Shown piece by piece: positions 36,424 to 44,638 of a DNA stretch of 64,000 nucleotides (positions are counted from its first letter, which is position 1; every line of letters begins with the position of its first letter). The DNA is taken from contig OZ243932.1 in the NCBI GenBank assembly GCA_965214035.1, positions 2,294,001 to 2,358,000 on the forward strand, written 5' to 3'. This DNA is from JAJDYQ01 sp965214035 (GTDB taxonomy: Bacteria > Pseudomonadota > Gammaproteobacteria > JAJDYQ01). The notes below the pieces were generated by a model. It searched no databases. It saw nothing but the letters and a program-made list of their open reading frames with translations, and was not told the origin of the DNA. The position numbers were made by a program, and so were the translations under genes.

Positions 36424-38283
36424 TTAATCTGCCCGACCTGTGCCGACAACTGCCGGCTGACCTGCGGCCCCGAGGGCTGGTTCCCTTTTGGTCAGCAGCA
36501 CCGGATCATTATTAAAATTAAGCGGACATTCCCGCGGACAATCCCTGTCACACATATCCCCATCCAGGATATTCTGCCAGCAATAGCTCAGGGCCTTGGT
36601 GCGGGTACGGAACTGAGTTTTGTTGCCCAGTAATTCCGTCAGATGCATACGGTCAAACATGCTGACCAGTGGGGCCTTGGCGCGGGCGAAGACCAACTCG
36701 ATTCCCATTTTATCAAGACGCTTGATCAGCTCATGCAACATCTCTTCGCCGGTCGCGTCAATCTCGTTAATACCCTCGGCATCGATCAGCAGATATTTAA
36801 GATCAGGCTTGGCCGCCAGCCTTCCCAGCACCTTATCCTCAAAATAGCCGGCATTTGCGAAATACAGCGGGCCATCAAAACGCAACACCGTAATATGATC
36901 ACAGGTGCTCAAAATATGAGCCTCGGCATCACGCAGGGTATCATCACTGTGACGGGACAGAATCGCCATGTGAGGACGTTTGCTGCGCCAGACATACAGC
37001 CCCAGCGAAAGCATGACGCCAATCAACATACCCTTGTCGAGATGCGGCGCCATGATGATGGTGAGAATAAACGTCACTACCGAAACGATGGCGTCATGTG
37101 GCTGTACATTCCACTCATGTTTAATGGGTTTAAGCCGGATCAGCTTTATCACGGCCATGATAATAACCGCCGCCAGAGTGGCCTGTGGAAGGTGGTACAG
37201 CAGGGGCGTTAAAAATAACAGTGCCATACCGACCACCAGTCCCGTTATCACGGCGGAAAAAGCAGTGATCGCACCGCTGTTTATATTGACCGCCGAGCGG
37301 GAAAACGAACCGGACACCGGATAACCCTGCGACAACGACGACACGATATTGGACACCCCCTGCCCGAACAGCTCCTGATTGGCATCCAGCCGCTGCCGGG
37401 TCTGTACCGCCATGGCCTTGGCAATGGATATGGCCTCCATAAAGCCGACCAGAGAGATAACAAGCGCGGCACTGAGAAGCTGCGACGCCACAGCCCAGTT
37501 GATTGTCGGAACTGACAGACTCGGCAAACCGGATGGAATGGAACCGACAATAGCGCCGCCGCTTGCGGCATAACCGGTGACATAAGCCACCAGTATGGTA
37601 AATACTACAGCCACCAGCACGCCGGGAACTTTCGGAAACCGCCTGCCGATATACCCGATCAGCAGAAAGGCGATAAGTCCCATTGCTACAGTAGGCCAGT
37701 GCGTATCCTGGCTGATGGCGACCAGCACCCGCCAGACAGTCTCATAATAATACTCTGCCTGCTCCGCGCTGACACCGAACAGCTTGCCCAACTGAGACGT
37801 GGCAATGATCAGGGCGGCCGCATTGGTAAAACCCATGACCACCGGATGTGAAAGAAAATCGACCAGCTCACCCAGACGAAACATGCCGAGCAATAACTGA
37901 AAGACCCCGACCATCAATGCCAGCAGAATGGCATAAGCGATGTATGACTCAGGGCTTGTGGCCAGAGGCTGCAAAGCCGCTGCGGTCAACAGCGATACCA
38001 CCGCAACCGGCCCGGTCTGCAGCTGACGGGATGAGCCCAGCAGGGCCGAAACCATCGGCGGCAAAAAAGACGCATACAGGCCATAATGAGGCGGCAATCC
38101 GGCCAGTTGGGCATAAGCCATGGACTGCGGAATCAACACCATGGCAACCGTTATACCGGCAACAATATCCTTTTTAACAACCCGGCTGTCTTCCAGCTCG
38201 CCGATCCACTTCCTGAAAGGCACAAACATCGCCAGCAGGGCGAACAGGGGCCGTTTCAAAGTGACACGAAGAAAGTGATTCAT
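36424..38283 (-). CDS. SulP family anion transporter with STAS domain and Cys-rich tail
   Basis: The likely start is ATG 38283 (MNHFLRVTLKRPL); a frame extension to 38328 exists. The 619 residues contain the SulP membrane region with GITVAMVLIPQSMAYAQLAGLPPHYGLYAS split over its first helices and the GQGVSNIVSSL and PVSGSFSRSAVN motifs. A C-terminal STAS domain follows (about 430-535). The family moves sulfate, bicarbonate or other anions. An unusual C-terminal tail has clustered cysteines in YCWQNILDGDMCDRDCPRECP, which could bind metal or form disulphides. The transported ion cannot be told from the sequence. Confidence 0.92.
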   Translation of the reverse strand: MNHFLRVTLKRPLFALLAMFVPFRKWIGELEDSRVVKKDIVAGITVAMVLIPQSMAYAQLAGLPPHYGLYASFLPPMVSALLGSSRQLQTGPVAVVSLLTAAALQPLATSPESYIAYAILLALMVGVFQLLLGMFRLGELVDFLSHPVVMGFTNAAALIIATSQLGKLFGVSAEQAEYYYETVWRVLVAISQDTHWPTVAMGLIAFLLIGYIGRRFPKVPGVLVAVVFTILVAYVTGYAASGGAIVGSIPSGLPSLSVPTINWAVASQLLSAALVISLVGFMEAISIAKAMAVQTRQRLDANQELFGQGVSNIVSSLSQGYPVSGSFSRSAVNINSGAITAFSAVITGLVVGMALLFLTPLLYHLPQATLAAVIIMAVIKLIRLKPIKHEWNVQPHDAIVSVVTFILTIIMAPHLDKGMLIGVMLSLGLYVWRSKRPHMAILSRHSDDTLRDAEAHILSTCDHITVLRFDGPLYFANAGYFEDKVLGRLAAKPDLKYLLIDAEGINEIDATGEEMLHELIKRLDKMGIELVFARAKAPLVSMFDRMHLTELLGNKTQFRTRTKALSYCWQNILDGDMCDRDCPRECPLNFNNDPVLLTKREPALGAAGQPAVVGTGRAD

Positions 38284-38386
38284 TTTTTTATGATTTGAGC
38301 CGGTACAGCCCGTGTCGGAAAAATGCACGACTGCTCCATGCCTCCATCATACAGGGTCCACTCGACCCGTCAAACGGATCGATTTA

Positions 38387-39079
38387 TTACTGCCGGTGTT
38401 CGGCCAGAATGGCGGTCAGCTCCCGCAAATCCGATACGGTAATGGTTGGTTCCATGCCCCACGGATCAAATACATTACTCGGATGGCGATACACCCAGGC
38501 CGTTTGCCAGCCGGCATGGATGGCCCCGATAACATCAAACGGATTGCTGGAAACAAGCCAGGTATCCTCTGGGCGGGAACCCGCTTTTTGGAGAAAATAC
38601 TGATATACCGCGAGGTCCGGCTTGAATGTCTGCAAATCATCGACACTGATCACCGATGTCATCAGCTGCGCAAGCCCGGCGTGTTCTAACAACTGCTGAA
38701 CGGCCTGCCGGCTGCCATTGGAAAACGCATGACAGGCAAGCCCGCGCTCGTTGAAGATCGATAATGCCGGTTCAACATCCGCAAACGCCGGCAATACCCG
38801 GTATAAATCCAGCAGGCTCTGAATATCGTCATCAGACAGATTCAGTTTATACTGCTCGCAGCAATACAGCAGCGCATCGCGGGTACAAACGGAGAAGTCA
38901 CGGTAACACCCCATCAGCCCGCGCCGAAATGAATACTCCAGTTGCTTGTTACGCCAGCTTACCGAAAACTCCCCGGCGATCTCGCCGATCAGCGATTCAA
39001 GCCGGTTGAGCACGCCATGCGTATCAATCAATGTGCCGTAGATGTCGAAGGCGAGGGTTTTTGGGGTATGGATCGCCAT
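38387..39079 (-). CDS. HAD-superfamily hydrolase, haloacid dehalogenase type II
   Basis: The 230 residues from ATG 39079 begin with motif I DIYGTLIDTHG (nucleophile Asp), then SNGSRQA (motif II), a Lys in FKPDLAVYQ and SSNPFDVIGA (motif IV). This is the L-2-haloacid dehalogenase/type II branch; physiological substrates may also be phosphate or epoxide compounds. In the motif region the Asp of DDLQTFKPD is intact. Its 5' end and upstream DNA are duplicated at 41.4 and 44.9 kb, which makes this the parental locus of the repeat. ATG 39091 is an alternative start. Confidence 0.9.
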   Translation of the reverse strand: MAIHTPKTLAFDIYGTLIDTHGVLNRLESLIGEIAGEFSVSWRNKQLEYSFRRGLMGCYRDFSVCTRDALLYCCEQYKLNLSDDDIQSLLDLYRVLPAFADVEPALSIFNERGLACHAFSNGSRQAVQQLLEHAGLAQLMTSVISVDDLQTFKPDLAVYQYFLQKAGSRPEDTWLVSSNPFDVIGAIHAGWQTAWVYRHPSNVFDPWGMEPTITVSDLRELTAILAEHRQ

Positions 39080-39321
39080 GGCAGAGTTCATAAATTTATG
39101 CCGCTTTATTAAGCCGGCCTGAATTGAATACGATAAAGGGATGATACATGAAAAACAGTATTGATCCTGCTGTGGTCGCGACCACACAAGCGGAATCGGG
39201 AGAACATCTTTCAAAACCAAAGGTGTATCTTTCAGTGAAAGCAGTTTGTTCAGGTTGCTCTATGCCGACATACTCAAGGTATTTGATCGCTGGGCGCACC
39301 CGATACAAAGTTGGAATCCCA
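38965..39321. repeat. Repeat copy A: HAD gene 5' end plus upstream DNA
   Basis: This 357-base block recurs at 41376-41732 (copy B, constant offset of 2411) with few substitutions. Its first 98 bases recur at 44917-45014 (copy C). The block spans the HAD start codon, an upstream 16-bp palindrome TGTGGTCGCGACCACA (39171-39186) and part of a transposase remnant. Confidence 0.9.
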
Positions 39322-39403
39322 CCCTCTTCCATTAGCCATTTACTTTAAGGAACATCTGGATAATGATGTGAGACTTGGCTGACACAGAACTTTGAGTGCC
39401 CTC
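39218..39403 (+). mobile_element. IS256-family transposase C-terminal remnant (copy A)
   Basis: One plus-strand frame reads SLFRLLYADILKVFDRW followed by AHPIQSWNPTL, matching the end of IS256-type transposases (K-G-x-F, LLY, W-x-x-P-I-x-x-W). It is then broken, where copy B continues with AIHFEE and a stop. Downstream GGCTGACACAG at 39377-39387 and TGCCCTC at 39397-39403 look like the decayed end repeat. The element is dead. Confidence 0.65.
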
Positions 39404-39541
39404 TCGATTCCAACAAAGTATATTTGGAAGTGCGCCACCACCGGTGCCGTCGCCGCCGACACTGGCGCAGGATATCGACCAGATGATGGAAATATAGGAG
39501 TTGCTGTGGTTACTGATTTGATATGAGTTACAGGAGAACGC
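39404..39541. other. Short gap before nuclease pair
   Basis: This stretch holds no gene. It ends with an AGGAGA ribosome site for the gene at 39542. Confidence 0.5.
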
Positions 39542-40279
39542 ATGGTCAGTCTTTTTGATAAAACTCACGGGAAATACAACATCAGTAAGATTTTGGATCA
39601 GATGGAAACCAACTGCCCTGAGCCAAAATCAAATTCCCGGGTGCTTTGGGAACTTCGGCAAAAAACTCATGTTTCGCACCATAATTCTAGCCCCGAGACT
39701 TTGCTTGAAAAATCCGTCGCCATGCTGGCTAAAAATGATCATATGCCGGGATGGTTCAATCAGTGCCCTATCGCATCGGGAATTGGTGGTCCCTATAGGA
39801 ACAGGCACAGTAATGTCGATCTGGTGCAGAGAGACGATGCAACTGGCACGGCCTGCCTGATTGAACTCAAATGGGGTAGCGATAGTCCTTGTGAAGCGAT
39901 TCAACAGATCCTGCGCTATGGCGCAGCTTACCTGTTTTGCCGCAGTCACAGAAGCAAGTTACCGATCGATAACCGCCCAATAATGGATTCCCGTCATGTC
40001 GTGCTGAAGATCGTAGCACCTGATCGTTACCTCAAAAACGATACAGAACTTCAGAAATGTTTCTCACTGGCGCACAAGGGTGTTGATCAGGTCAGTAAGA
40101 CATCGCTGATATCTGGATTATCTATGTCGATAGAAGTTCTTGCCTTTTCTGCGAATCTTGTATGCCTCCCGTTCTCCACGGGAAGAGAGGTCATTGAAAG
40201 CTGCGATCAAGGTAAATTGACCAAGACTGGGCAACAAATTCGAGACGCTTTCAATGGACTCATCCCGGTTTTGCCATAA
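39542..40279 (+). CDS. PD-(D/E)XK nuclease-like protein 1 of a two-gene accessory module
   Basis: This 245-residue protein is not a named family I recognise. It has a PD-(D/E)XK pattern: SNVDLVQ (D93), then LIELKWG (E108-x-K110), then EAIQQILRYGAAYLF, the Q-x-x-x-Y helix common in this superfamily. A conserved glycine-rich strand IASGIGGPYRNRHSN precedes the site. No DNA-recognition or ATPase domain is evident. A strong AGGAGA site precedes the ATG. The next gene also has a nuclease-like core and starts 18 bases later. The location among repeats and IS remnants fits a defence or mobile cassette. Confidence 0.7.
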   Translation: MVSLFDKTHGKYNISKILDQMETNCPEPKSNSRVLWELRQKTHVSHHNSSPETLLEKSVAMLAKNDHMPGWFNQCPIASGIGGPYRNRHSNVDLVQRDDATGTACLIELKWGSDSPCEAIQQILRYGAAYLFCRSHRSKLPIDNRPIMDSRHVVLKIVAPDRYLKNDTELQKCFSLAHKGVDQVSKTSLISGLSMSIEVLAFSANLVCLPFSTGREVIESCDQGKLTKTGQQIRDAFNGLIPVLP

Positions 40280-40296
40280 AAAGAGGGAGATTGGCA

Positions 40297-41073
40297 ATGG
40301 CTGACAGATTCTTGCCCGGAGTGCCCGGTGGGGACATGGAGCGAATTTTTAACGCTGCTGCCGGCAACGAAATCGAATCCGGGAAGTTCGACAGCGAAGA
40401 ATCTTCAGCGGCTCTTGCCGCTAACGCGTTCGGGTATTTCTATAAGCGGGCAGCCCAAATGCCGCCCTTGCCCGATTGCGGGAACGAAAGCTGGCCCGCT
40501 GATGTCGTCTCGTTGGAAAGAACGATTCGCTTTCCATGGAAAGGCGGCAGGCATCCGGTTCTCGATTGTCTCGTGACTACTCCATCCGCATTGATCGGGA
40601 TTGAATCGAAACGGTTCGAGCCGTTCAGGTCGAAGCGCACCAGACTTAAGCGACCTCGCGACGCATACTGGCGTCTGGTTTGGGGCGAACGCATGAAGGG
40701 GTTTGAAAGTGTCCGTGACGGACTGCGGGATGACCCGAACCGATACAGGCAGCTCGATGCGGCGCAACTGTTCAAGCACGCCTTCGCCCTCAGAACTGCA
40801 GTGAATTGCCGATGTGAATATCTCGGTCTGACCCCCATACTCTTCTACATTTACGCAGAACCGAAGTTTTGGCCCAAGAGCGGCAAACCGGTGGATTCCG
40901 AAGCCAAATCGCTGCACCGGAAAGAAATTGCACAATTCAAGGCAACCATTGCTGGCGATGAAGTAATTTTTGTTTCCTGTTCATACCAGCGTTTGCTCTC
41001 CATGTGGTCAAGCGATGCGGATGCCTCCGTCCGCGCTCACGCGAAAGCCGTCGAAGCCCGCTTTGCACCCTGA
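40297..41073 (+). CDS. PD-(D/E)XK nuclease-like protein 2 of a two-gene accessory module
   Basis: ATG 40297 follows a GGGAGA site with good spacing; TTG 40291 is possible but less likely. The 258 residues show a second PD-(D/E)XK-like site, HPVLDCLV (D90) and IGIESKRFEPF (E103-x-K105). Basic residues crowd after it (SKRTRLKRPRD), which suggests DNA binding. The rest is helical with a late beta strand (DEVIFVSCSYQRLL). No exact family is recognised. Its 18-base distance from the first protein indicates a shared transcript. A restriction-like or repair role is possible but not shown. Confidence 0.68.
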   Translation: MADRFLPGVPGGDMERIFNAAAGNEIESGKFDSEESSAALAANAFGYFYKRAAQMPPLPDCGNESWPADVVSLERTIRFPWKGGRHPVLDCLVTTPSALIGIESKRFEPFRSKRTRLKRPRDAYWRLVWGERMKGFESVRDGLRDDPNRYRQLDAAQLFKHAFALRTAVNCRCEYLGLTPILFYIYAEPKFWPKSGKPVDSEAKSLHRKEIAQFKATIAGDEVIFVSCSYQRLLSMWSSDADASVRAHAKAVEARFAP

Positions 41074-41099
41074 ATCGTCAAATTCTCGCGCGTACGTAC

Positions 41100-41294
41100 T
41101 TAAGTGCCATGGGGCAGTCGGCTTATTTCGCCGGTGGCCGGATCGAGCCGGCCGATCTTGCCCATGGTGGAACTGACGAACCGGGCGCTATCGTTGCTGT
41201 CGAGTCCCGGGCGGCGGACGTGCACGTGGTCGTCGGGGCCCTCGTAGTAGCGCACTTCCATGCTGTCCGGATCGAGGGCACCGATCTTGTTCAT
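41100..41294 (-). pseudogene. Fragment of a Vgb/NHL-type beta-propeller protein
   Basis: The minus strand encodes about 64 residues from NKIGALDPDS to GKIGRLDPATGEISRLPHGT and a stop. The repeated KIG-x-LDP unit is typical of the virginiamycin-B-lyase-like propeller family. A full protein needs many such blades, and upstream the frame runs into repeat DNA, so this is a 3' remnant. Confidence 0.55.
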
Positions 41295-41375
41295 GCCAAC
41301 TATTTCAATGTTTTGCAGAGAATGCCCCGATTGACAGACGACTACCGGTCTGGGCTCCGGCTTGGATGCCTGCAA

Positions 41376-41732
41376 AAAACTCCCCGGCGATCTCACCGAT
41401 CAGCGATTCAAGCCGGTTGAGCACGCCATGCGTATCAATCAATGTGCCGTAGATGTCGAAGGCGAGGGTTTTTGGGGTATGGATCGCCATGGCAGAGTTC
41501 ATAAATTTATGCCGCTTTATTAAGCTGGCCTGAATTGAATACGATAAAGGGATGATACATGAAAAACAGTATTGATCCTGCTGTGGTCGCGACCACACAA
41601 GCGGAATCGGGAGAACATCTTTCAAAACCAAAGGTGTATCTTTCAGTGAAAGCAGTTTGTTCAGGTTGCTCTATGCCGACATACTCAAGGCATTTGATCG
41701 CTGGGCGCATCTGATACAAAGCTGGAACTGGA
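41376..41732. repeat. Repeat copy B: HAD 5' block
   Basis: Nearly identical to 38965-39321, including the HAD start region and the 16-bp palindrome at 41582-41597. Immediately left of the block, TGGGCTCCGGCTTGGAT (41351-41367) differs from the real HAD gene but matches the flank of copy C, so B and C share a junction. Confidence 0.9.
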
Positions 41733-41826
41733 CTCTCTCGCAATCAGCTATTCATTTTGAGGAATGACTGAACGATTACATCGCTTTGTCAATGCGAATG
41801 GCTGACACAGATTTTTGAATACCCTC
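41629..41826 (+). mobile_element. IS256-family transposase C-terminal remnant (copy B)
   Basis: The plus-strand frame reads SLFRLLYADILKAFDRW, AHLIQSWNWTLSQSAIHFEE and stop, a well-kept IS256-type C-terminus. GGCTGACACAG at 41800-41810 and ATACCCTC after it correspond to the outer end. No upstream catalytic part is present, so it cannot move by itself. Confidence 0.7.
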
Positions 41827-41887
41827 GGCGAGTGTTTTAAGGGGGTGCTTCATGCAGTTGCCTGATAGTGATTTTACATCACTCGCT

Positions 41888-42616
41888 TTAACTCTTTGGT
41901 TTTTTTAGTTCATCAATAATTTCATATAGCTTATCTTCTGCCTTCGTCAATACCCTGAACTCTACTCTCTGAGATGCTCGCATGTCTTCCTTGCCGCTAT
42001 GCTTGATGAGCTTGGAAAATGACAGACCATTGCCGCGCAGATGCCCTTCCATCCATCTTTTTTTGTCTTTTGATTTTATGATCTCATAGACATGGGCCAA
42101 TACCTCTCTTGCTCTATTCTGTGATAATCGCATATTCTCGATATAGGACTGTTCTCTTGTTGCATCGGACCATACGGAAGATGTATGTCCTTCAATTCTG
42201 ATTTCCTGTATTTCATTGATGTAGTCGTCACTGGTTAAAATTTCCAGATATCTTGGGAAAAAATCATCCAGTATTTTTTTGAATCGAGGTTTTATTCTAT
42301 GTTCGCCAAAGTCAAATAAAACATCTGGGGCGTTAAAGCGAATAGTATTATCTTTTAGAATTTCGGCATCCCATTTTTTCAGGTCATTTTTGAACTCATT
42401 ATTTAAATCCGAATTTAATTTTGGATCGAGTGCCTGATAGGTTTCTAATATATTTTGTATGATGCTGTTTTGTTTTTGAATTTCATCCTTTTCTTTTTGG
42501 ATGGCCTTATTTTTTTTCTGGACCTCATTCATAAATAATACGGCGATGAATAAAAAAATCATCATCAATCCGGTCATCATGTCTGATATGCTGATCCACT
42601 CTTTATTAACCTGCAT
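41888..42616 (-). CDS. zorB: ZorB-like MotB/OmpA-domain protein
   Basis: The 242 residues open with WISISDMMTGLMMIFLF, the ZorB membrane helix with its proton-path Asp (D12). A coiled-coil segment (residues 30-60) and an OmpA/MotB-like peptidoglycan-binding domain follow (FDFGEHRIKPRF, IRIEGHTSS, RVEFRV). In Zorya systems ZorA and ZorB form a proton-driven inner-membrane motor that senses phage attack. The gene overlaps the HNH gene by 11 bases and is the last of the three. Gene order A-HNH-B is unlike the usual zorA-zorB-zorE order. The surrounding DNA is AT-rich compared with the flanks, consistent with acquisition. Confidence 0.85.
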   Translation of the reverse strand: MQVNKEWISISDMMTGLMMIFLFIAVLFMNEVQKKNKAIQKEKDEIQKQNSIIQNILETYQALDPKLNSDLNNEFKNDLKKWDAEILKDNTIRFNAPDVLFDFGEHRIKPRFKKILDDFFPRYLEILTSDDYINEIQEIRIEGHTSSVWSDATREQSYIENMRLSQNRAREVLAHVYEIIKSKDKKRWMEGHLRGNGLSFSKLIKHSGKEDMRASQRVEFRVLTKAEDKLYEIIDELKKPKS

Positions 42617-43418
42617 GATACTGCGACCTGTCTTTAATTTTTATAAAATCATTGTATTCACGGGTTTTTTTAATACGTTCGTGCCTTGGTTCTTCAGCGT
42701 GGCATTTTATACATAATACTTTCAAATTTTCATATTTATTATTTTCAATATCTGCATCTATATGATGTGTATGTAAATAGAGTCTCATTTCTTTATGGCT
42801 TAAATCAAAATGACACTTTTGGCATATCCATTTACAGCATTCTTTTCTATCTTTCGAGATTTTTGACCAGTTCTTATCATATTTCTTGGGTATTGTAGTC
42901 ATATCTCGCTGGTTTTTAATATCTGGTTCGATATGCGTTATTGAACTTGTCATGTATCTTTTAATATTAAAATAAGCTTTATTTGCGTTTTCATAATACA
43001 GCTTATTGTATTGCTTCAGGCAATACCCGCAAATATCCAGTTTTTCATATCCCTGACTTATTCTTTTTTTAATCCAGAATTGTCCATCACTCCTTGAGGC
43101 TTTTTTGTATCTATGGCCTCTTTTTTCCTGTCTCATTTCTTCCAGCGTTTCACATTCCATAATATGGAATTTTGGAAGCCCCCAGTTTTGTTTGTAATTA
43201 GAAATATCACAGATATGAATAATAACCTTGCGGACTGTTCCGTCTCTCAGGACGGTGTATAGCTCTTTCCTCGGAATAGTATAAATATCTGACAGATCTG
43301 TATCTAATCCCTTGCCTTCAAATTTTTTTATCTCGATTCGCTCAGTGATATCTATTCCTGTTTTATGAACTGCCTGCCGGAGCTCTTCGAATTCAGTGAG
43401 TTTCTCCATCATTTTCAT
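42606..43418 (-). CDS. HNH endonuclease of Zorya-like operon (ZorE-like)
   Basis: The 270-residue protein has a C-terminal HNH nuclease (about 190-255): ICQKCHFDLSHKEM, then LHTHHIDADIENN, then LKVLCIKCHAEEP, with two CxxC pairs for zinc and the HHI metal site. A second zinc-like pair, ICGYCLKQYN, lies earlier and may structure the central domain. HNH proteins are the effectors (ZorE) of type II Zorya, where they cut DNA. Here the gene lies between the motor genes and overlaps both (4 bases with zorA, 11 with zorB), so dosage is tightly coupled. Equivalence to ZorE is by domain and context only. Confidence 0.8.
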   Translation of the reverse strand: MKMMEKLTEFEELRQAVHKTGIDITERIEIKKFEGKGLDTDLSDIYTIPRKELYTVLRDGTVRKVIIHICDISNYKQNWGLPKFHIMECETLEEMRQEKRGHRYKKASRSDGQFWIKKRISQGYEKLDICGYCLKQYNKLYYENANKAYFNIKRYMTSSITHIEPDIKNQRDMTTIPKKYDKNWSKISKDRKECCKWICQKCHFDLSHKEMRLYLHTHHIDADIENNKYENLKVLCIKCHAEEPRHERIKKTREYNDFIKIKDRSQYHAG

Positions 43419-44638
43419 CGACCCATATCGGTGTCGCTCATTAGTTTGGCAACACGATCCAGATAGCGTTCATACTCCCTGCCAAAATTCTCTGTTAGTG
43501 ATGTGAGAGTTTCATTTAGCTTGCCCAGAGAGTTGGGCAATTGTTTTTCTATTTCTTTTGTTAATTCTGTTAGTGCCTGAGACTGATTAGTGAGTGAACC
43601 TTGTATCTCCTCAGAAAAATCCCTGATTTTTTCAGTGAACTCTCCTGCATTTTTGCCAATTTCAGCGAGGCTTTTCAGATGGCCCTCTAAATCCTGTACT
43701 TGTGACTGGTTAGTGCTCAGCACTGTTTCCAGCTTTTCACTGATCTCGGTGATCGTTTTATAGTTATCTGTGATATGCCTGATATGCTGCATATTGCTTT
43801 CGGCAAATTTATTGATGAGTACGGTGGTTTCCTGATGACTTTTCTCTGTATTTTCAGCGGTAAGCTTTAATTGGCTTTCAAATTCCCGGATAGAATCTCT
43901 ATAAGACTTTTGCCACTCGATCATGTTGAATACTGCCTCATTGAGTTGCTTGAAATTATCTCCAAACTGTTTGGTAAGGTTGCTGTTAAAGTCCTGTATG
44001 ACATTTTCCAGCGCCTTGATGATCTCCTCGGTTGCACCTTTTGATAGAGTTTCGACTGCTTTATTAAGGCTGCTATCAATGTCGCCCAGTTTCCTGCCAA
44101 ATAGAATGGTCGCTTCTCTGGTTGATTCTTGTTGATTTTTTAGCTGTTGCTTGACATTCGATATATTCACTGATATGCCTTTGATATGAGTATCGATTGC
44201 CTCCAGTTTTGTATTCATGAGCAGCAAAGTTTCAGTCTGTTTTTTGATTGCCTCCAGATTTACCAGCTGTTTCTCAACAGATTCCAAAGTGTCTAGTTTT
44301 CTACCGATATTAAACAGGAGCGTCAGTTCATCTTCTGCTTCACCGCCTTTCTCTTTTTGGAGAATTGAGAGTAATAACGATAAAAGCATCCCGCCTATAG
44401 AGGTGACAAACGCTGTTTTCAGGCCATCCAATAAACCCGGTACGCTCTCAGAAATATTATTACTATCAAAGCCCAATAAACTGATAAAGATGCCAATGAA
44501 TGTGCCTAGTACGCCTGCGCTGACGATGGCTGACTTATAATCTTTATGTACACCCTTGTAGCTTCTCCAGTCTTTCCAGAAAAGCCAGAGCATTAATGCA
44601 AAAGCCACAATAACTACAATATAGCTTTCAGCGGACAT
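43415..44638 (-). CDS. zorA: ZorA-like MotA/ExbB proton-channel protein with coiled-coil tail
   Basis: The 407 residues begin with three membrane helices: YIVVIVAFALMLWLFW, then AGVLGTFIGIFISLLGF, then LKTAFVTSIGGMLLSLLLSIL. The GTFIGI motif and the Thr/Ser in the last helix are those of MotA/TolQ channels. From about residue 110 the protein is a long predicted coiled coil, as in ZorA, where it forms a cytoplasmic tail that links sensing to the effector. It is the first gene of the minus-strand operon zorA-HNH-zorB. The tail is shorter than in the best-studied type I ZorA. Confidence 0.85.
   Translation of the reverse strand: MSAESYIVVIVAFALMLWLFWKDWRSYKGVHKDYKSAIVSAGVLGTFIGIFISLLGFDSNNISESVPGLLDGLKTAFVTSIGGMLLSLLLSILQKEKGGEAEDELTLLFNIGRKLDTLESVEKQLVNLEAIKKQTETLLLMNTKLEAIDTHIKGISVNISNVKQQLKNQQESTREATILFGRKLGDIDSSLNKAVETLSKGATEEIIKALENVIQDFNSNLTKQFGDNFKQLNEAVFNMIEWQKSYRDSIREFESQLKLTAENTEKSHQETTVLINKFAESNMQHIRHITDNYKTITEISEKLETVLSTNQSQVQDLEGHLKSLAEIGKNAGEFTEKIRDFSEEIQGSLTNQSQALTELTKEIEKQLPNSLGKLNETLTSLTENFGREYERYLDRVAKLMSDTDMGR

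Larger units (their letters stand above)
41074..41887. other. Mosaic of gene fragments between nuclease pair and Zorya-like operon
   Basis: About 800 bases hold no intact gene. They contain a beta-propeller fragment (41100-41294), a short repeat shared with 44.87 and 49.5 kb (near 41331-41350), repeat copy B and a second IS256-family remnant. The Zorya-like operon ends at 41888 on the other strand. Confidence 0.7.
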
